DNA of 35,153 nucleotides from Armatimonadota bacterium (lineage in GTDB: Bacteria; Armatimonadota; Fimbriimonadia; Fimbriimonadales; Fimbriimonadaceae). The first letter of the stretch is position 1. Every line of letters starts with the position of its first letter. The stretch lies in NCBI GenBank assembly GCA_025360125.1, contig JANYCU010000028.1, forward strand, positions 1 to 35,153, read 5' to 3'. The position numbers and the translations under genes are program-made. The notes below the pieces were generated by a model that had not been told where the DNA came from, did not search any database, and saw nothing but the letters and a program-made list of their open reading frames with translations. Below, in pieces: positions 15,574 through 24,143 of the stretch.

Positions 15574-16481
15574 GCTGCGGCCTCCACGGTTTCGACAAAG
15601 TAGTTTTCAAGGGATCCTTCTTTTGCGACAACATCTAGGACTTGTCCTCCTCCCGCTTGGACCCTTCCGATTGCGGTGATCATTGCCTCTTTTGTACCAA
15701 ACCTTGCCTCAAATTTATCTATATCTCTCACCACAATGTGATCCGTTAATCCACGCAATGAAGTCATGTTACTGTAGACCAGGGCAAACGTTTGGAGTTC
15801 ATCTTTGAGGCTGGCGACGATTTTCTCTTCGACGAATTCACCTTTATTCATGAGGATAATTCGGTCGCAAAGCATGTCGACTTCGGCCAATTCATGGCTA
15901 CTGAAGAAGAGGGTTGCTCCGTCTTGTTGGCGTTGTTTGAGGAGGTTTCTGAGTTCTTTTCTTCCGACCGGGTCGAGGCCGCTGGTGACTTCATCGAGGA
16001 TAAGCAGTTTGGGGTTTCCGAGGAGTGATTGTGCGATTCCGACTCTTTGGAGCATGCCTTTGCTGAGGCTTCGATTGAGTTTCTTGGCTGAATTGCCAAT
16101 TCCGAGTAAATCGAGGAGGTCAAGGATTTCCTTTTTTAGCCACGGTCCTTTTAATCCTTGGAGCTCGCCATACATGGTTAGCGTTTCGAGGGGAGTCAAA
16201 AATGGATAGTACATGGCCACTTCGGGGAGGTAGCCAATTTGTTTTCGCGACTCTGGGGTTCCAGCCGCTTCGCCGAAAATGGAGGCGTTTCCCGACTGGG
16301 AGTTAACAAAGCCCATGAGAACTTTAAGGGTCGAAGATTTACCTGCTCCGTTTGGTCCTAGGAAGCCGACGATTTCGCCTTCTTGAACGTGAAACGAGAG
16401 ATCCTTGACCGCGTCGACGATTTCGCCTTTCTTGGTTTTGTACTGTACAAACAGGTTTTCAACTGAAATTGCTGGGTGCAT
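15570..16481 (-). CDS. ABC transporter ATP-binding protein
   Basis: 303 residues. Walker A GPNGAGKS (42-49), ABC signature LSKGM (139-143) followed by QRVGIAQSLLG, Walker B LLILDE (159-164) and the switch His in SSHELAE (196) are all intact, so it should be a working ATPase. The length beyond about 215 is the C-terminal regulatory part usual in ABC-2 drug/Nos/Gld-type ATPases. It powers the permease encoded directly downstream. The ATG at 16481 lies 120 bp from the divergent sucC start. A TTAAT-containing AT-rich patch a few bases upstream may be its -10 region. Confidence 0.95.
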   Translation of the reverse strand: MHPAISVENLFVQYKTKKGEIVDAVKDLSFHVQEGEIVGFLGPNGAGKSSTLKVLMGFVNSQSGNASIFGEAAGTPESRKQIGYLPEVAMYYPFLTPLETLTMYGELQGLKGPWLKKEILDLLDLLGIGNSAKKLNRSLSKGMLQRVGIAQSLLGNPKLLILDEVTSGLDPVGRKELRNLLKQRQQDGATLFFSSHELAEVDMLCDRIILMNKGEFVEEKIVASLKDELQTFALVYSNMTSLRGLTDHIVVRDIDKFEARFGTKEAMITAIGRVQAGGGQVLDVVAKEGSLENYFVETVEAAA

Positions 16482-16601
16482 TCCAATTAATGTTTCGGCA
16501 CGTCCGGGTGAATCTTTAGTAAAGAGTGTTAGATTTGGTGGAACGAACCGTGCCTGAATTACAGTCGATGTGGGCCGATTTTGGGTACCCTCATTGGGTT
16601 A

Positions 16602-17753
16602 ATGAAGCTCCACGAGTATCAGTCCAAAGACCTTCTCGCCAAGTATGGCGTCCCGGTTCCTGAAGGAGAAGTCACTACTACCGCCGAGGGTGCACGGGCG
16701 ATCGCCGAAAAGCTTGGCGGCAACGTCGTGGTAAAGGCTCAGGTCTTGATGGGCGGTCGCGGAAAAGCAGGTGGAGTCAAGCTATTTACCAATGCTGACG
16801 ACGCGGCTGCGTTTGCGAAAGAGCTCATTGGCAAGCGATTGATTAGCATTCAAAATCCGGATGGAATGATCGTTGAAAAGATTTTGGTGGGCACGACGAT
16901 TGATATTGCGCAGGAGTATTACCTCTCCGTCCTATTGGATCGAAACCTGCAAAAGAACATCGTGATGATTTCCAAGGAAGGCGGAATGGAAATCGAGCAT
17001 GTTGCCGAAACAAACCCTGACGCGATCATACGACTAACAGTTGATCCTGCATGGGGATTGAGCGATTTTGAAATTCGAGATGCGGTCAAGCGAGCCAATA
17101 TTCCGAAAGAAGCAGCTGGTCAAATGGTTCAAATGATCAAGAAATTGGTCAAGGCTTACATCGAAGAAGACGCGGACATGATCGAAATCAATCCGGTTGC
17201 CTTGACTCCGGACGGCAAGTTGATTGCGGCGGACGCAAAAGTTTCGATTGATGAGAGCGCGTTGTTCCGACACAAAGAATACGATGAGACCTCTTCTGAT
17301 TCGGCCGACAATGCGATTGAGGCCGAAGCAATGCGACGAGGGATAGCCTACGTTAACTTGGGCGGAGAGATTGGCATTATGGCAAATGGTGCGGGTCTGA
17401 CGATGCAATCACTTGATGAAGTGAATGCTGCGGGCGGGCGGCCGGCTAACTTTTTAGACGTTGGAGGAGGAGCAAAAGCTGATCGAGTCAAGAGCTGCGT
17501 TGAGTTGATTTTGATGGATCCGAACGTTAAGGGCCTATTGATCAACATCTTTGGTGGCATCACTCGAGTCGACGAAGTTGCAAAGGGTGTGCTGGAGGCT
17601 TTCTCGCAGATGGATGTCAAGATTCCGGTCGTGGCACGAATTGAAGGTACGGCGGTTGAAGAAGGTCGAAAAATCTTGCAGGGTTCGCAAATTATTGCCG
17701 CTGAGACGGTTGAAGAAGCAGCCAAGAAGATTGTTGAATTAGCTTACGCGTAG
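16602..17753 (+). CDS. sucC: Succinate-CoA ligase (ADP-forming) subunit beta
   Basis: Part of the TCA-cycle enzyme that makes ATP from succinyl-CoA. It has 383 residues from the ATG at 16602, close to the family's 386-390. This start gives the standard N-terminus MKLHEYQSKDLLAKYGVPVP. A TTG at 16581 would add 7 unconserved residues. The ATP-grasp domain has VVKAQVLMGGRGKAGGVK, and the C-terminal CoA-ligase domain has GLLINIFGGITRVDEVAKG. The alpha subunit gene sucD, usually the next gene, is absent. A McsB-type kinase gene follows 7 bp later instead. No Shine-Dalgarno motif precedes the ATG. A TACCCT hexamer ends 10 bp before it. Confidence 0.97.
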   Translation: MKLHEYQSKDLLAKYGVPVPEGEVTTTAEGARAIAEKLGGNVVVKAQVLMGGRGKAGGVKLFTNADDAAAFAKELIGKRLISIQNPDGMIVEKILVGTTIDIAQEYYLSVLLDRNLQKNIVMISKEGGMEIEHVAETNPDAIIRLTVDPAWGLSDFEIRDAVKRANIPKEAAGQMVQMIKKLVKAYIEEDADMIEINPVALTPDGKLIAADAKVSIDESALFRHKEYDETSSDSADNAIEAEAMRRGIAYVNLGGEIGIMANGAGLTMQSLDEVNAAGGRPANFLDVGGGAKADRVKSCVELILMDPNVKGLLINIFGGITRVDEVAKGVLEAFSQMDVKIPVVARIEGTAVEEGRKILQGSQIIAAETVEEAAKKIVELAYA

Positions 17754-17760
17754 CGCTTTG

Positions 17761-18711
17761 ATGACGAGTTTAGCTGCCCTGAGTGATGTTGCGATTTCGA
17801 CTCGGGCGCGGGCAATGCGTAACCTAGAGGGTCATAAATTTCCGCATCTTTGCACGACTCCTGAACTCTTAGAGATCATGCAAGAGATCATTCGGTCGGT
17901 TCAACGGGTTGACCCTACAACCGAGGTTTACAAGAGCATGACCTTGCGGGAGCGTGAAAACCTCGTAGCAAAGCGACTAATCTCGACAAATTACCATTGG
18001 ACCTTGCCCGGTCGGGCCGTCGCGATATCGAAGGATGAGTCGTTGAGTGTGATGATCAATGAAGAAGATCATCTGCGGGTGCAGGCACTGGGGGTCGGGT
18101 TTTGCTCAGACCAAATGTCGAGGAACTTATCGAAATTTTTGCGTGAGATTTCGGAGACGCTGTCGTTTGCGTTCAAGAAAGAGTTTGGGTATTTGGCGAG
18201 TAGTTTGTTTAACACTGGTCGTGGAACTCGACATTCGGTCATGCTACATTTGGTGGCTTTGGGCTACGACAACAAGCTTCCGGAGATATTGCAGGCGCTG
18301 GTTGATGATGGGATTACGATTCGTGGGCTTTATGGCGAGGGCTCGCGTCCGGTTGGAGCTTATGCTCAGGTTTCGACGACGAGCGCGTCCTTGGCCAAGT
18401 TCATTGGCACGTGCGAGTACTTGATTGAGCGAGAGCGAAAGGCTCGACGAGAGTTGGGGCATACGGTATTAGAAGACAAGGCCAAGCAGGCGTTGTTGTT
18501 TTTGAACTCATCGCCAAAAATTTCGCTGCTGGATTCGTTTCGAGTTATTGGTTCGCTACGATGGGCGGCTACGGTCGGTTTAGCTGGCTATCCTGGCGAC
18601 GTTCATCTTCTCGATCGAGCGTTAGCTACGATCAACATGATGTCAATTGAGAGCGAGGAACACGCTGAAGGAAAGCGAGCCGATGGCCTTCGAAAACTGC
18701 TTTTGAGTTAG
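17761..18711 (+). CDS. mcsB: McsB-type protein-arginine kinase homologue (active-site Cys replaced)
   Basis: 316 residues from the ATG at 17761, 7 bp after sucC. McsB is a phosphagen-kinase-fold enzyme that phosphorylates arginine on proteins to mark them for ClpC/ClpP. Family signatures are clear: ISTRARAMRNLEGHKFPH (12-29), SVMINEEDHLRVQ (96-108), RHSVMLHL (157-164) and RGLYGEGS (188-195). These include the phosphate-contacting arginines and the Glu-Glu-Asp of the guanidino site. The loop that normally reads CPTN reads SLFN here (148-151), so the conserved Cys is Ser. The protein is shorter than the usual 350-360. The pArg-binding RDxxRA motif of Bacillus McsB is not seen near the C-terminus. 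mcsA, ctsR and clpC are not adjacent. Family membership is firm. The substrate and activity are uncertain. Confidence 0.85.
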   Translation: MTSLAALSDVAISTRARAMRNLEGHKFPHLCTTPELLEIMQEIIRSVQRVDPTTEVYKSMTLRERENLVAKRLISTNYHWTLPGRAVAISKDESLSVMINEEDHLRVQALGVGFCSDQMSRNLSKFLREISETLSFAFKKEFGYLASSLFNTGRGTRHSVMLHLVALGYDNKLPEILQALVDDGITIRGLYGEGSRPVGAYAQVSTTSASLAKFIGTCEYLIERERKARRELGHTVLEDKAKQALLFLNSSPKISLLDSFRVIGSLRWAATVGLAGYPGDVHLLDRALATINMMSIESEEHAEGKRADGLRKLLLS

Positions 18712-18745
18712 CCTCAGTAGCCAGCAAAAATCAGCGTCAAACAGG

Positions 18746-18751
18746 TACAAT
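18746..18751 (+). promoter_or_regulatory. Candidate -10 element of gyrA
   Basis: TACAAT, with the gyrA GTG 54 bp downstream. No good -35 box is seen. The leader has GGGAGG at 18765-18770, too far from the GTG to serve as its ribosome-binding site. Confidence 0.4.
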
Positions 18752-18804
18752 ATTTGAGCTTAAAGGGAGGCTAAACGGCCCCCTGAAACGTCTGGAATTA
18801 ACTC

Positions 18805-21333
18805 GTGGCAGAAGACAATACACCGCACATTTCCATTATCGAAGTTGAAGAGGAACTGGGTCGTAGTTACGTTAACTACGCGATGTCCGTCATCATCTCT
18901 CGAGCATTGCCTGACGTTCGAGACGGCTTAAAGCCAGTCCAACGTCGAATTCTTTACGCAATGAGAGGTCTTAACCTCACACCTAGCAACCCGCATACCA
19001 AGTGCGCCAAGGTTACTGGTGAAACGACCGCAAACTATCACCCGCACGGCAACGAAGTTGTTTACCCGACGATGGTTCGAATGGCTCAAAGCTGGGCTCT
19101 CCGCTACCCACTGATCGACGGACAAGGAAACTTTGGTTCGATCGACGGTGATAGTGCGGCTGCCATGCGATACACGGAGTGTCGATTGACACCGATTGCG
19201 ATGGAATTGCTTGAAGATCTGGATCGCGAGACGGTCGAATTCACGCCCAACTACCTCCAGGCCGACCTTGAGCCAAGAGTTTTGCCCGGCAAGTTTCCTA
19301 ACTTGATTTGTAACGGATCGCAAGGTATTGCGGTTGGAATGGCGACGAACCTTCCGCCACACAACCTCACCGAAGTTTGTAACGCAGCCCTCCACCTCAT
19401 TGCTAATCCGGATGCTTCTCTCGACGATATCATGGTTCATCTCCCTGGCCCTGACTTCCCGACGTACGGAATCATCATGGGCACTAAGGGAATTCGACAG
19501 GCCTATGAGACTGGTCGAGGATCGATCATCATGCAAGCCAAGACGATGATTGAGCCGGGGGACGCGGGCAAGTCTGTCATTGTTGTCACCGAAGTTCCTT
19601 ATCAAACCAACAAGAAGACGTTGATCGAGAACATCGCAAAGATTGCCAAGGAGAGAAAGTTCGACGGCATTTTGAACGTTCAGGATTACTCGGATAAAAG
19701 AGGCATGCGCATCGAAATCGAAGTTCGGCGCGACGTTAACCCGAACAAGGCGCTCAATTACCTACTCAAGCATACGAACCTCCGAACGTCGTTTGGCGCT
19801 CTTATGCTCTCGCTCGTTGATGGCGCTCCGAGAACGGCTCCGATCATCTTGATGCTCGAACAGTACGTCAAGCATCGACGAGAGGTCATTCTGCGAAGGA
19901 CCAAGTACGAGCTTTACCGAGCCCTTGAAGAGGTCCACCTTTCTGAAGGATTCCAAATTGCGCGACGGTTCTTGGATGAGATCATCGTGATCATTAGGCG
20001 GTCGCAAGACGCGGGTGTTGCCCGAGCTGAATTGATTCGAGAGTTCGATATGTCGGCTTTACAGGCATCGGCGATTCTCAACATGCCGCTCCGCCAACTT
20101 ACTCAGCTGGCACAAGCCGAGTTAGAAGAGACCTATAAAGAAGCATTGAGAAAGACTCAAGATTTGCTGGACATCCTCAACAGCGAGGTGCGAATGACGA
20201 AGGTTTTAACTGACGAAATCACGATCATGCGCGATAAGCATGGCGACGAGCGTCGAACTCGAATACAGGCGCGAGAAGCGGGTGAATTCACGGAAGAAGA
20301 TTTGATTCCGGACGAAGAAGCGATCATCAGCATTTCACGAGACGGCTATATCAAGCGGGTCAGCATCGATGCATATCGACAGCAGAAGCGCGGCGGAAAG
20401 GGCGTTAACAATACGTTGAAGGCCGATGACGAGCCAGCGCACCTGTTCCAGGTCAGCACTCATCACACGATTTTGTTCTTTACCGATCGGGGCCGAGTTT
20501 ATAAACTCAAGGGCTACGAAATTCCTGAAACGGGACGATACGCCAGGGGTATGCCTGTCATCAACTATATCAACATTCTTGGTGGTGAGCGGGTAACCGC
20601 GACCGTCAGCGTGAAGGATATGGCGGGCGACGGATTCTTGACGTTGATCACTCGTGGAACCGGAGCCAAGGACAGCGCGGAAATTAAGCGAACTCCGCTC
20701 TCCTCGTTTGCCAATATTCGAAACAACGGAATCATCGCTTTTGATATTGAAGAAGGCGACGAACTGGGATGGGCATTGAAGACTCGGGGTGACGATGACG
20801 TGATCCTTGTTACCCGAGAAGGGCAGTCCATTCGATTCCATGAAACGCAGGCAACAGCGAGAAGCCGAGCAGCGGGTGGCGTTCGTGCCGTTCAATTTAA
20901 GGCAGGCAACCCTGAGGACCAGGTCGTGACGGCGGCGGTGGTTGACGAAACCATGTCGTTGCTCGTTGTATCTGAAAATGGATACGGCAAGCGAACAAAG
21001 CTTGAAGAATATCGAGTTCAGAGCCGTGGCGGATCAGGAATTCTCACGATGAACTGCACTGAAAAGACTGGATTAGTCGTCGGTGCTGAAGTTGTAGAGG
21101 AGGATGACAAGTTGCTTCTCATGTCGGTCAAGGGCAAAGGCATTCGAATGCGAATCAAGGAAATCCGGGCAACCGGGCGAGTTGCTCAGGGAGTTCGACT
21201 GGTGAACCTGTCTGGTGGCGATGCGGTTGCTTCGATTGCACGAATCGTGAAAGGAACCGACGACGGAGACTTGGAAGGCGAAGACGGCGTTGAGGTCGAA
21301 GTGGACGAGACGACAGAAGCGACTGAAGAGTAA
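18805..21333 (+). CDS. gyrA: DNA gyrase subunit A
   Basis: 842 residues. The breakage-reunion domain has RALPDVRDGLKPVQRRILYA, and the catalytic Tyr is Tyr123 in AAMRYTECRL. The C-terminal beta-pinwheel contains the GyrA box QKRGGKG, which distinguishes gyrase from topoisomerase IV, and other pinwheel repeats. The acidic tail (GEDGVEVEVDETTEATEE) is typical. The start is a GTG at 18805 (MAEDNTPHISIIEVEEELG). Cytosolic, working with GyrB to add negative supercoils. gyrB is not in the window. The helix-4 region reads HPHGNEVVYPTM, where E. coli has HPHGDSAVYDTI. Ser83 is therefore Glu and Asp87 is Pro, positions known to govern quinolone binding. Confidence 0.97.
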   Translation: MAEDNTPHISIIEVEEELGRSYVNYAMSVIISRALPDVRDGLKPVQRRILYAMRGLNLTPSNPHTKCAKVTGETTANYHPHGNEVVYPTMVRMAQSWALRYPLIDGQGNFGSIDGDSAAAMRYTECRLTPIAMELLEDLDRETVEFTPNYLQADLEPRVLPGKFPNLICNGSQGIAVGMATNLPPHNLTEVCNAALHLIANPDASLDDIMVHLPGPDFPTYGIIMGTKGIRQAYETGRGSIIMQAKTMIEPGDAGKSVIVVTEVPYQTNKKTLIENIAKIAKERKFDGILNVQDYSDKRGMRIEIEVRRDVNPNKALNYLLKHTNLRTSFGALMLSLVDGAPRTAPIILMLEQYVKHRREVILRRTKYELYRALEEVHLSEGFQIARRFLDEIIVIIRRSQDAGVARAELIREFDMSALQASAILNMPLRQLTQLAQAELEETYKEALRKTQDLLDILNSEVRMTKVLTDEITIMRDKHGDERRTRIQAREAGEFTEEDLIPDEEAIISISRDGYIKRVSIDAYRQQKRGGKGVNNTLKADDEPAHLFQVSTHHTILFFTDRGRVYKLKGYEIPETGRYARGMPVINYINILGGERVTATVSVKDMAGDGFLTLITRGTGAKDSAEIKRTPLSSFANIRNNGIIAFDIEEGDELGWALKTRGDDDVILVTREGQSIRFHETQATARSRAAGGVRAVQFKAGNPEDQVVTAAVVDETMSLLVVSENGYGKRTKLEEYRVQSRGGSGILTMNCTEKTGLVVGAEVVEEDDKLLLMSVKGKGIRMRIKEIRATGRVAQGVRLVNLSGGDAVASIARIVKGTDDGDLEGEDGVEVEVDETTEATEE

Positions 21334-21364
21334 AAATTAGTTTGCCGTTTTTAGGCGGCAGAAG

Positions 21365-21400
21365 GCAGTCAGCAACTTTGGTTGCTGGCTGCTTTTTTTT
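21365..21400 (+). terminator. Rho-independent terminator of gyrA
   Basis: A 12-bp stem (21365-21376 with 21381-21392, one G-T pair) and a 4-nt TTTG loop, followed by eight T residues (21393-21400). The stop codon of the convergent acyltransferase gene lies at the end of the T-run. Confidence 0.9.
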
Positions 21401-22517
21401 ATTTCTGAAGGGATGGGGAAACCCCGGCAGACTTCTTACGAATCCACCTTCTGGCTGGCTCCTCGATATATCGGTAGCAAAGTCCAGAGGCAATGATAGT
21501 CACAGTGAGACAGATGAAAAAAGCCAAAAAGGTGTTTTCCGCATCAGTCTTAAGTACGCGATCCATTGACTTGTAGACAATGAGGATAGTGAATCCGTGG
21601 ATCAAGTAAAGCGAATAACTCGCCTCGCCTAAAAAGATGAACGCCCTTCGCAGGGCATTTGGCTCGCCGTTCACGGTGTGACCAGCCAGTCCAACAATCA
21701 AAAGCGAAGATGCCATCACACAGCCAAGTGTCCATGGGCTTTGCACGTAATTGAACGACTGGGCGAAAATGATCAGTAGGGCAGCCATCGCTCCATATTT
21801 GAGAATCGACATCAAATTGGTGTTGTTTTTAGCAAGGCTATAGACATAAAAGCTACAAATTCCGACCAGGAATTCGGGAAGGCGAAGGAGGGGAAATTGT
21901 TGAACCCATGGTTCTCCTGAGTCTCCTAGTTGATTCAAAATCAACATTCTCGGCAACCAGCTCAACAAGATACAGATGACCCAAATTGGAACAACGAACT
22001 TCTTGGTCGCCTCTATCCCTCTGAGTAGGAATGGGAACGACACGTAAAACAACAGCTCAACGGAGAGCGTCCAGCCTTGCGTCAACCAATGCGGGTGGTC
22101 ATTAAAATAGGGATACCAAGCGTGCAAGAGAAAGATTCGGCTCACGGTGTCGGTGGCAAGATAGGGGAGCCCGTATGAGACGCCCAAGAATTTCGCGTGA
22201 GAGATCATGAACGGTATTCCGACTATCAGGGCAAATAGATACATCGGGTACACCCTTGCGAATCGATTCGTGAAGTAGCTCTTAAATTTGAAAGTTGAAT
22301 TCACCAACTTTCCGTGGTAGTTGTAGGAGAGAATGAACCCTGACAGCACGAAGAAGATCGTGACGCCTTCTCCCCCGTGGGATATCCAGTTTTTGAAATA
22401 AGGTGGAATAGTGGCGCTGTTGGTGAAAACCGTTCCCCCGTGAAGCATGAACACGGCAAAAGCAGCAAAAAATCGGACAATTGTTAGGTTATCGAGCTTC
22501 TGTTTTTCTGGATTCAT
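21399..22517 (-). CDS. Acyltransferase family 3 (OafA/YrhL-type) membrane protein
   Basis: 372 residues from the ATG at 22517. A TTG at 22538 is the only upstream alternative. About ten membrane helices are visible. The family features are an N-terminal KLDNLTIVRFFAAFAVFMLHGG with the conserved His, then GVTIFFVLSGFILSY, and an RFARVYPMYL segment with the conserved Arg pair. These enzymes move acyl groups across the membrane to sugars of lipopolysaccharide, peptidoglycan or exopolysaccharide. The acceptor here is unknown. No glycan biosynthesis genes adjoin it. Its stop codon overlaps the T-run of the gyrA terminator. A TATACT element and a perfect palindrome lie about 80-105 bp upstream. Confidence 0.93.
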   Translation of the reverse strand: MNPEKQKLDNLTIVRFFAAFAVFMLHGGTVFTNSATIPPYFKNWISHGGEGVTIFFVLSGFILSYNYHGKLVNSTFKFKSYFTNRFARVYPMYLFALIVGIPFMISHAKFLGVSYGLPYLATDTVSRIFLLHAWYPYFNDHPHWLTQGWTLSVELLFYVSFPFLLRGIEATKKFVVPIWVICILLSWLPRMLILNQLGDSGEPWVQQFPLLRLPEFLVGICSFYVYSLAKNNTNLMSILKYGAMAALLIIFAQSFNYVQSPWTLGCVMASSLLIVGLAGHTVNGEPNALRRAFIFLGEASYSLYLIHGFTILIVYKSMDRVLKTDAENTFLAFFICLTVTIIASGLCYRYIEEPARRWIRKKSAGVSPSLQK

Positions 22518-22591
22518 GGTGGCGCGGTTCCGTGCCAAGTTTAAACTCGACTACTCCAATATCAATAATCGGTGCTTGATTACCAATTTGC

Positions 22592-22597
22592 AGTATA
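22592..22597 (-). promoter_or_regulatory. -10 promoter element of the acyltransferase gene
   Basis: TATACT on the minus strand, 74 bp before the ATG at 22517. A TTGAAG at 22622-22617 (minus strand) could be its -35 box at a 19-bp spacing. Confidence 0.45.
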
Positions 22598-22605
22598 ACT
22601 CGGCA

Positions 22606-22622
22606 TTGAAGTTAGACTTCAA
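22606..22622. promoter_or_regulatory. Perfect 7-3-7 palindrome, candidate operator
   Basis: TTGAAGT-TAG-ACTTCAA. It covers the stop codon of the metallo-hydrolase/rhodanese gene and sits over the -35 box and spacer of the acyltransferase promoter. No T-run follows on either strand, so a repressor site fits better than a terminator. Confidence 0.4.
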
Positions 22623-24033
22623 GCAGGGTTCTATCAACTTCCCCGCCCGTTGCCAGATAGCCTTTGTAGCCTGCGCTCATCTCGAAGAGGTTACGGAACC
22701 CTTGTTTTCGGAGGACGGTGTATGCGATCGGAGATCGGTTTCCTCCCGCGCAGTGGATGACAAGCGGTTTATCGGTTGGTATGTCGGCAAGTCGGCTTTC
22801 GAGATAGCCGAACGGAATCCAGGTTACGCCGGGGATGTGCCCCTCTTCGTATTCGCTGCGTCCGCGCACATCGAGGATGTTGACTTCGCCGAGAGCATTT
22901 CTCCCGATTGCGTCTTCGACCGAGATGAGATTGATCTTCTCGATCTGATTGCTCGGAATCGAGTCGAAAGGTACCCAACCAATGACGTGATCAAGACCAA
23001 TTGACTCCATCGACCGGGTGGCGGCAACCATGTCTTCTTGAGTGTTGGAAATGATCATGATGTCTTTGTCATACGGCGCATGCCACCCGGTCCAAGTGGC
23101 GAAGCTCCGGCACAGTCGACACGATGCAACTCCGACCGATCCGGGAAAGAATCCGATTCGGACTGCGCTTGCGGGACGGATGTCGATGACGAATGCGTCT
23201 TTGTTAGCTAACGCGGAAGGTAGAAGCTGGATTGGAATCTTGAGTGGGCCAAGGATCGCGGGACCCACCTTGTTCATCCGCTTCATTTCTTTGAAGTAGA
23301 GAGGCGGTTCGGGCTGTCCGCTAAGGACTCCATCGACAAATTCTTGTTCGGTTTTACATTTTAGGGCCCAATTGACTTTTTTCTGATAACCGAGCACGCT
23401 GACGGGAACTCCGCCGAGGGCTTTTCCGCAGGCCGACCCTGCTCCGTGGGCGGGAAAGAGGAGGAGGTGGTCGGGCATTGCGGTCGTGAATTTTTGGAGA
23501 CTTTGGTAGAGAGTTCTGGCTCCCTTCTCCATGGTGTCTTTATATCCCGCGACGCGATCGAGCAGGTCGGGGCGGCCAACATCGCCGACGAAAATGAAGT
23601 CTCCGGTGAATGCACCGAGGGGTTCCTGGGTATCGGCTTGGTCAGTGATGACGAAAGCCAGATGCTCGGGAGTGTGGCCGGGCGTGTGCCAAACGTCTAA
23701 CTTTATGCGGCCAATCTCGATCACATCGCCATGCTTGATCAGCCTGACGTTTGGCTCGTTGGCGAAGGCATATTTCCAATCGGTGTCGCCTTCGTCGGAA
23801 AGATAGAGCGTTGATTCAGTTCGTTGCGCAAGTTCTCGGCTGCCGGATAGGAAGTCGGCGTGGATGTGGGTTTCGGTAACGGCAATGATTCGCATCGCCT
23901 CGTCGGACGCGGCCTGGATGTATTGGTCGATGCTTCGATTCGGGTCAATGACCATGGCTTCACCGGTCGCGTAGCAACCTATGAGGTAGCTTGCGTGAGC
24001 CAATTGCTCGTCATAAAACCGTTTTAGGAACAT
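22612..24033 (-). CDS. MBL-fold metallo-hydrolase with two rhodanese domains (CstB-like persulfide enzyme)
   Basis: 473 residues from the ATG at 24033, preferred because GAGGAAACG directly precedes it and MFLKRFYDEQLAHASYLIGC fits the family start. An upstream in-frame extension to 24096 does not. The metallo-beta-lactamase domain has THIHADF (His56, His58, Asp60), HTPGHT, a GDFIFVGDVG Asp and FPAHG, giving a persulfide-dioxygenase-type iron site. Two rhodanese domains follow. The second has the active Cys in HCAGGNRS. The first lacks one, reading IISNTQE where a Cys loop would be. The layout equals that of CstB and related enzymes that oxidise persulfides and move sulfane sulfur in the cytosol. 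The divergent caspase gene starts 110 bp away. Confidence 0.92.
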   Translation of the reverse strand: MFLKRFYDEQLAHASYLIGCYATGEAMVIDPNRSIDQYIQAASDEAMRIIAVTETHIHADFLSGSRELAQRTESTLYLSDEGDTDWKYAFANEPNVRLIKHGDVIEIGRIKLDVWHTPGHTPEHLAFVITDQADTQEPLGAFTGDFIFVGDVGRPDLLDRVAGYKDTMEKGARTLYQSLQKFTTAMPDHLLLFPAHGAGSACGKALGGVPVSVLGYQKKVNWALKCKTEQEFVDGVLSGQPEPPLYFKEMKRMNKVGPAILGPLKIPIQLLPSALANKDAFVIDIRPASAVRIGFFPGSVGVASCRLCRSFATWTGWHAPYDKDIMIISNTQEDMVAATRSMESIGLDHVIGWVPFDSIPSNQIEKINLISVEDAIGRNALGEVNILDVRGRSEYEEGHIPGVTWIPFGYLESRLADIPTDKPLVIHCAGGNRSPIAYTVLRKQGFRNLFEMSAGYKGYLATGGEVDRTLLEV

Positions 24034-24143
24034 CGTTTCCTCATGTGGAACAGATTTCATTTTACAGCATGGTGGATTGTCGCGATCAAAAAACAATTTT
24101 CTGCGTCTCGATCATCATCCTCAGTCGTCTCTTACATGGCTTT

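Noticed and set aside
18928-19605. A 225-codon minus-strand frame
   Set aside because: Antisense to the most conserved part of gyrA, with no recognisable domain.
18805-21333. The topoisomerase as ParC instead of GyrA
   Set aside because: The GyrA box QKRGGKG, the full-length pinwheel and the acidic tail fit gyrase.
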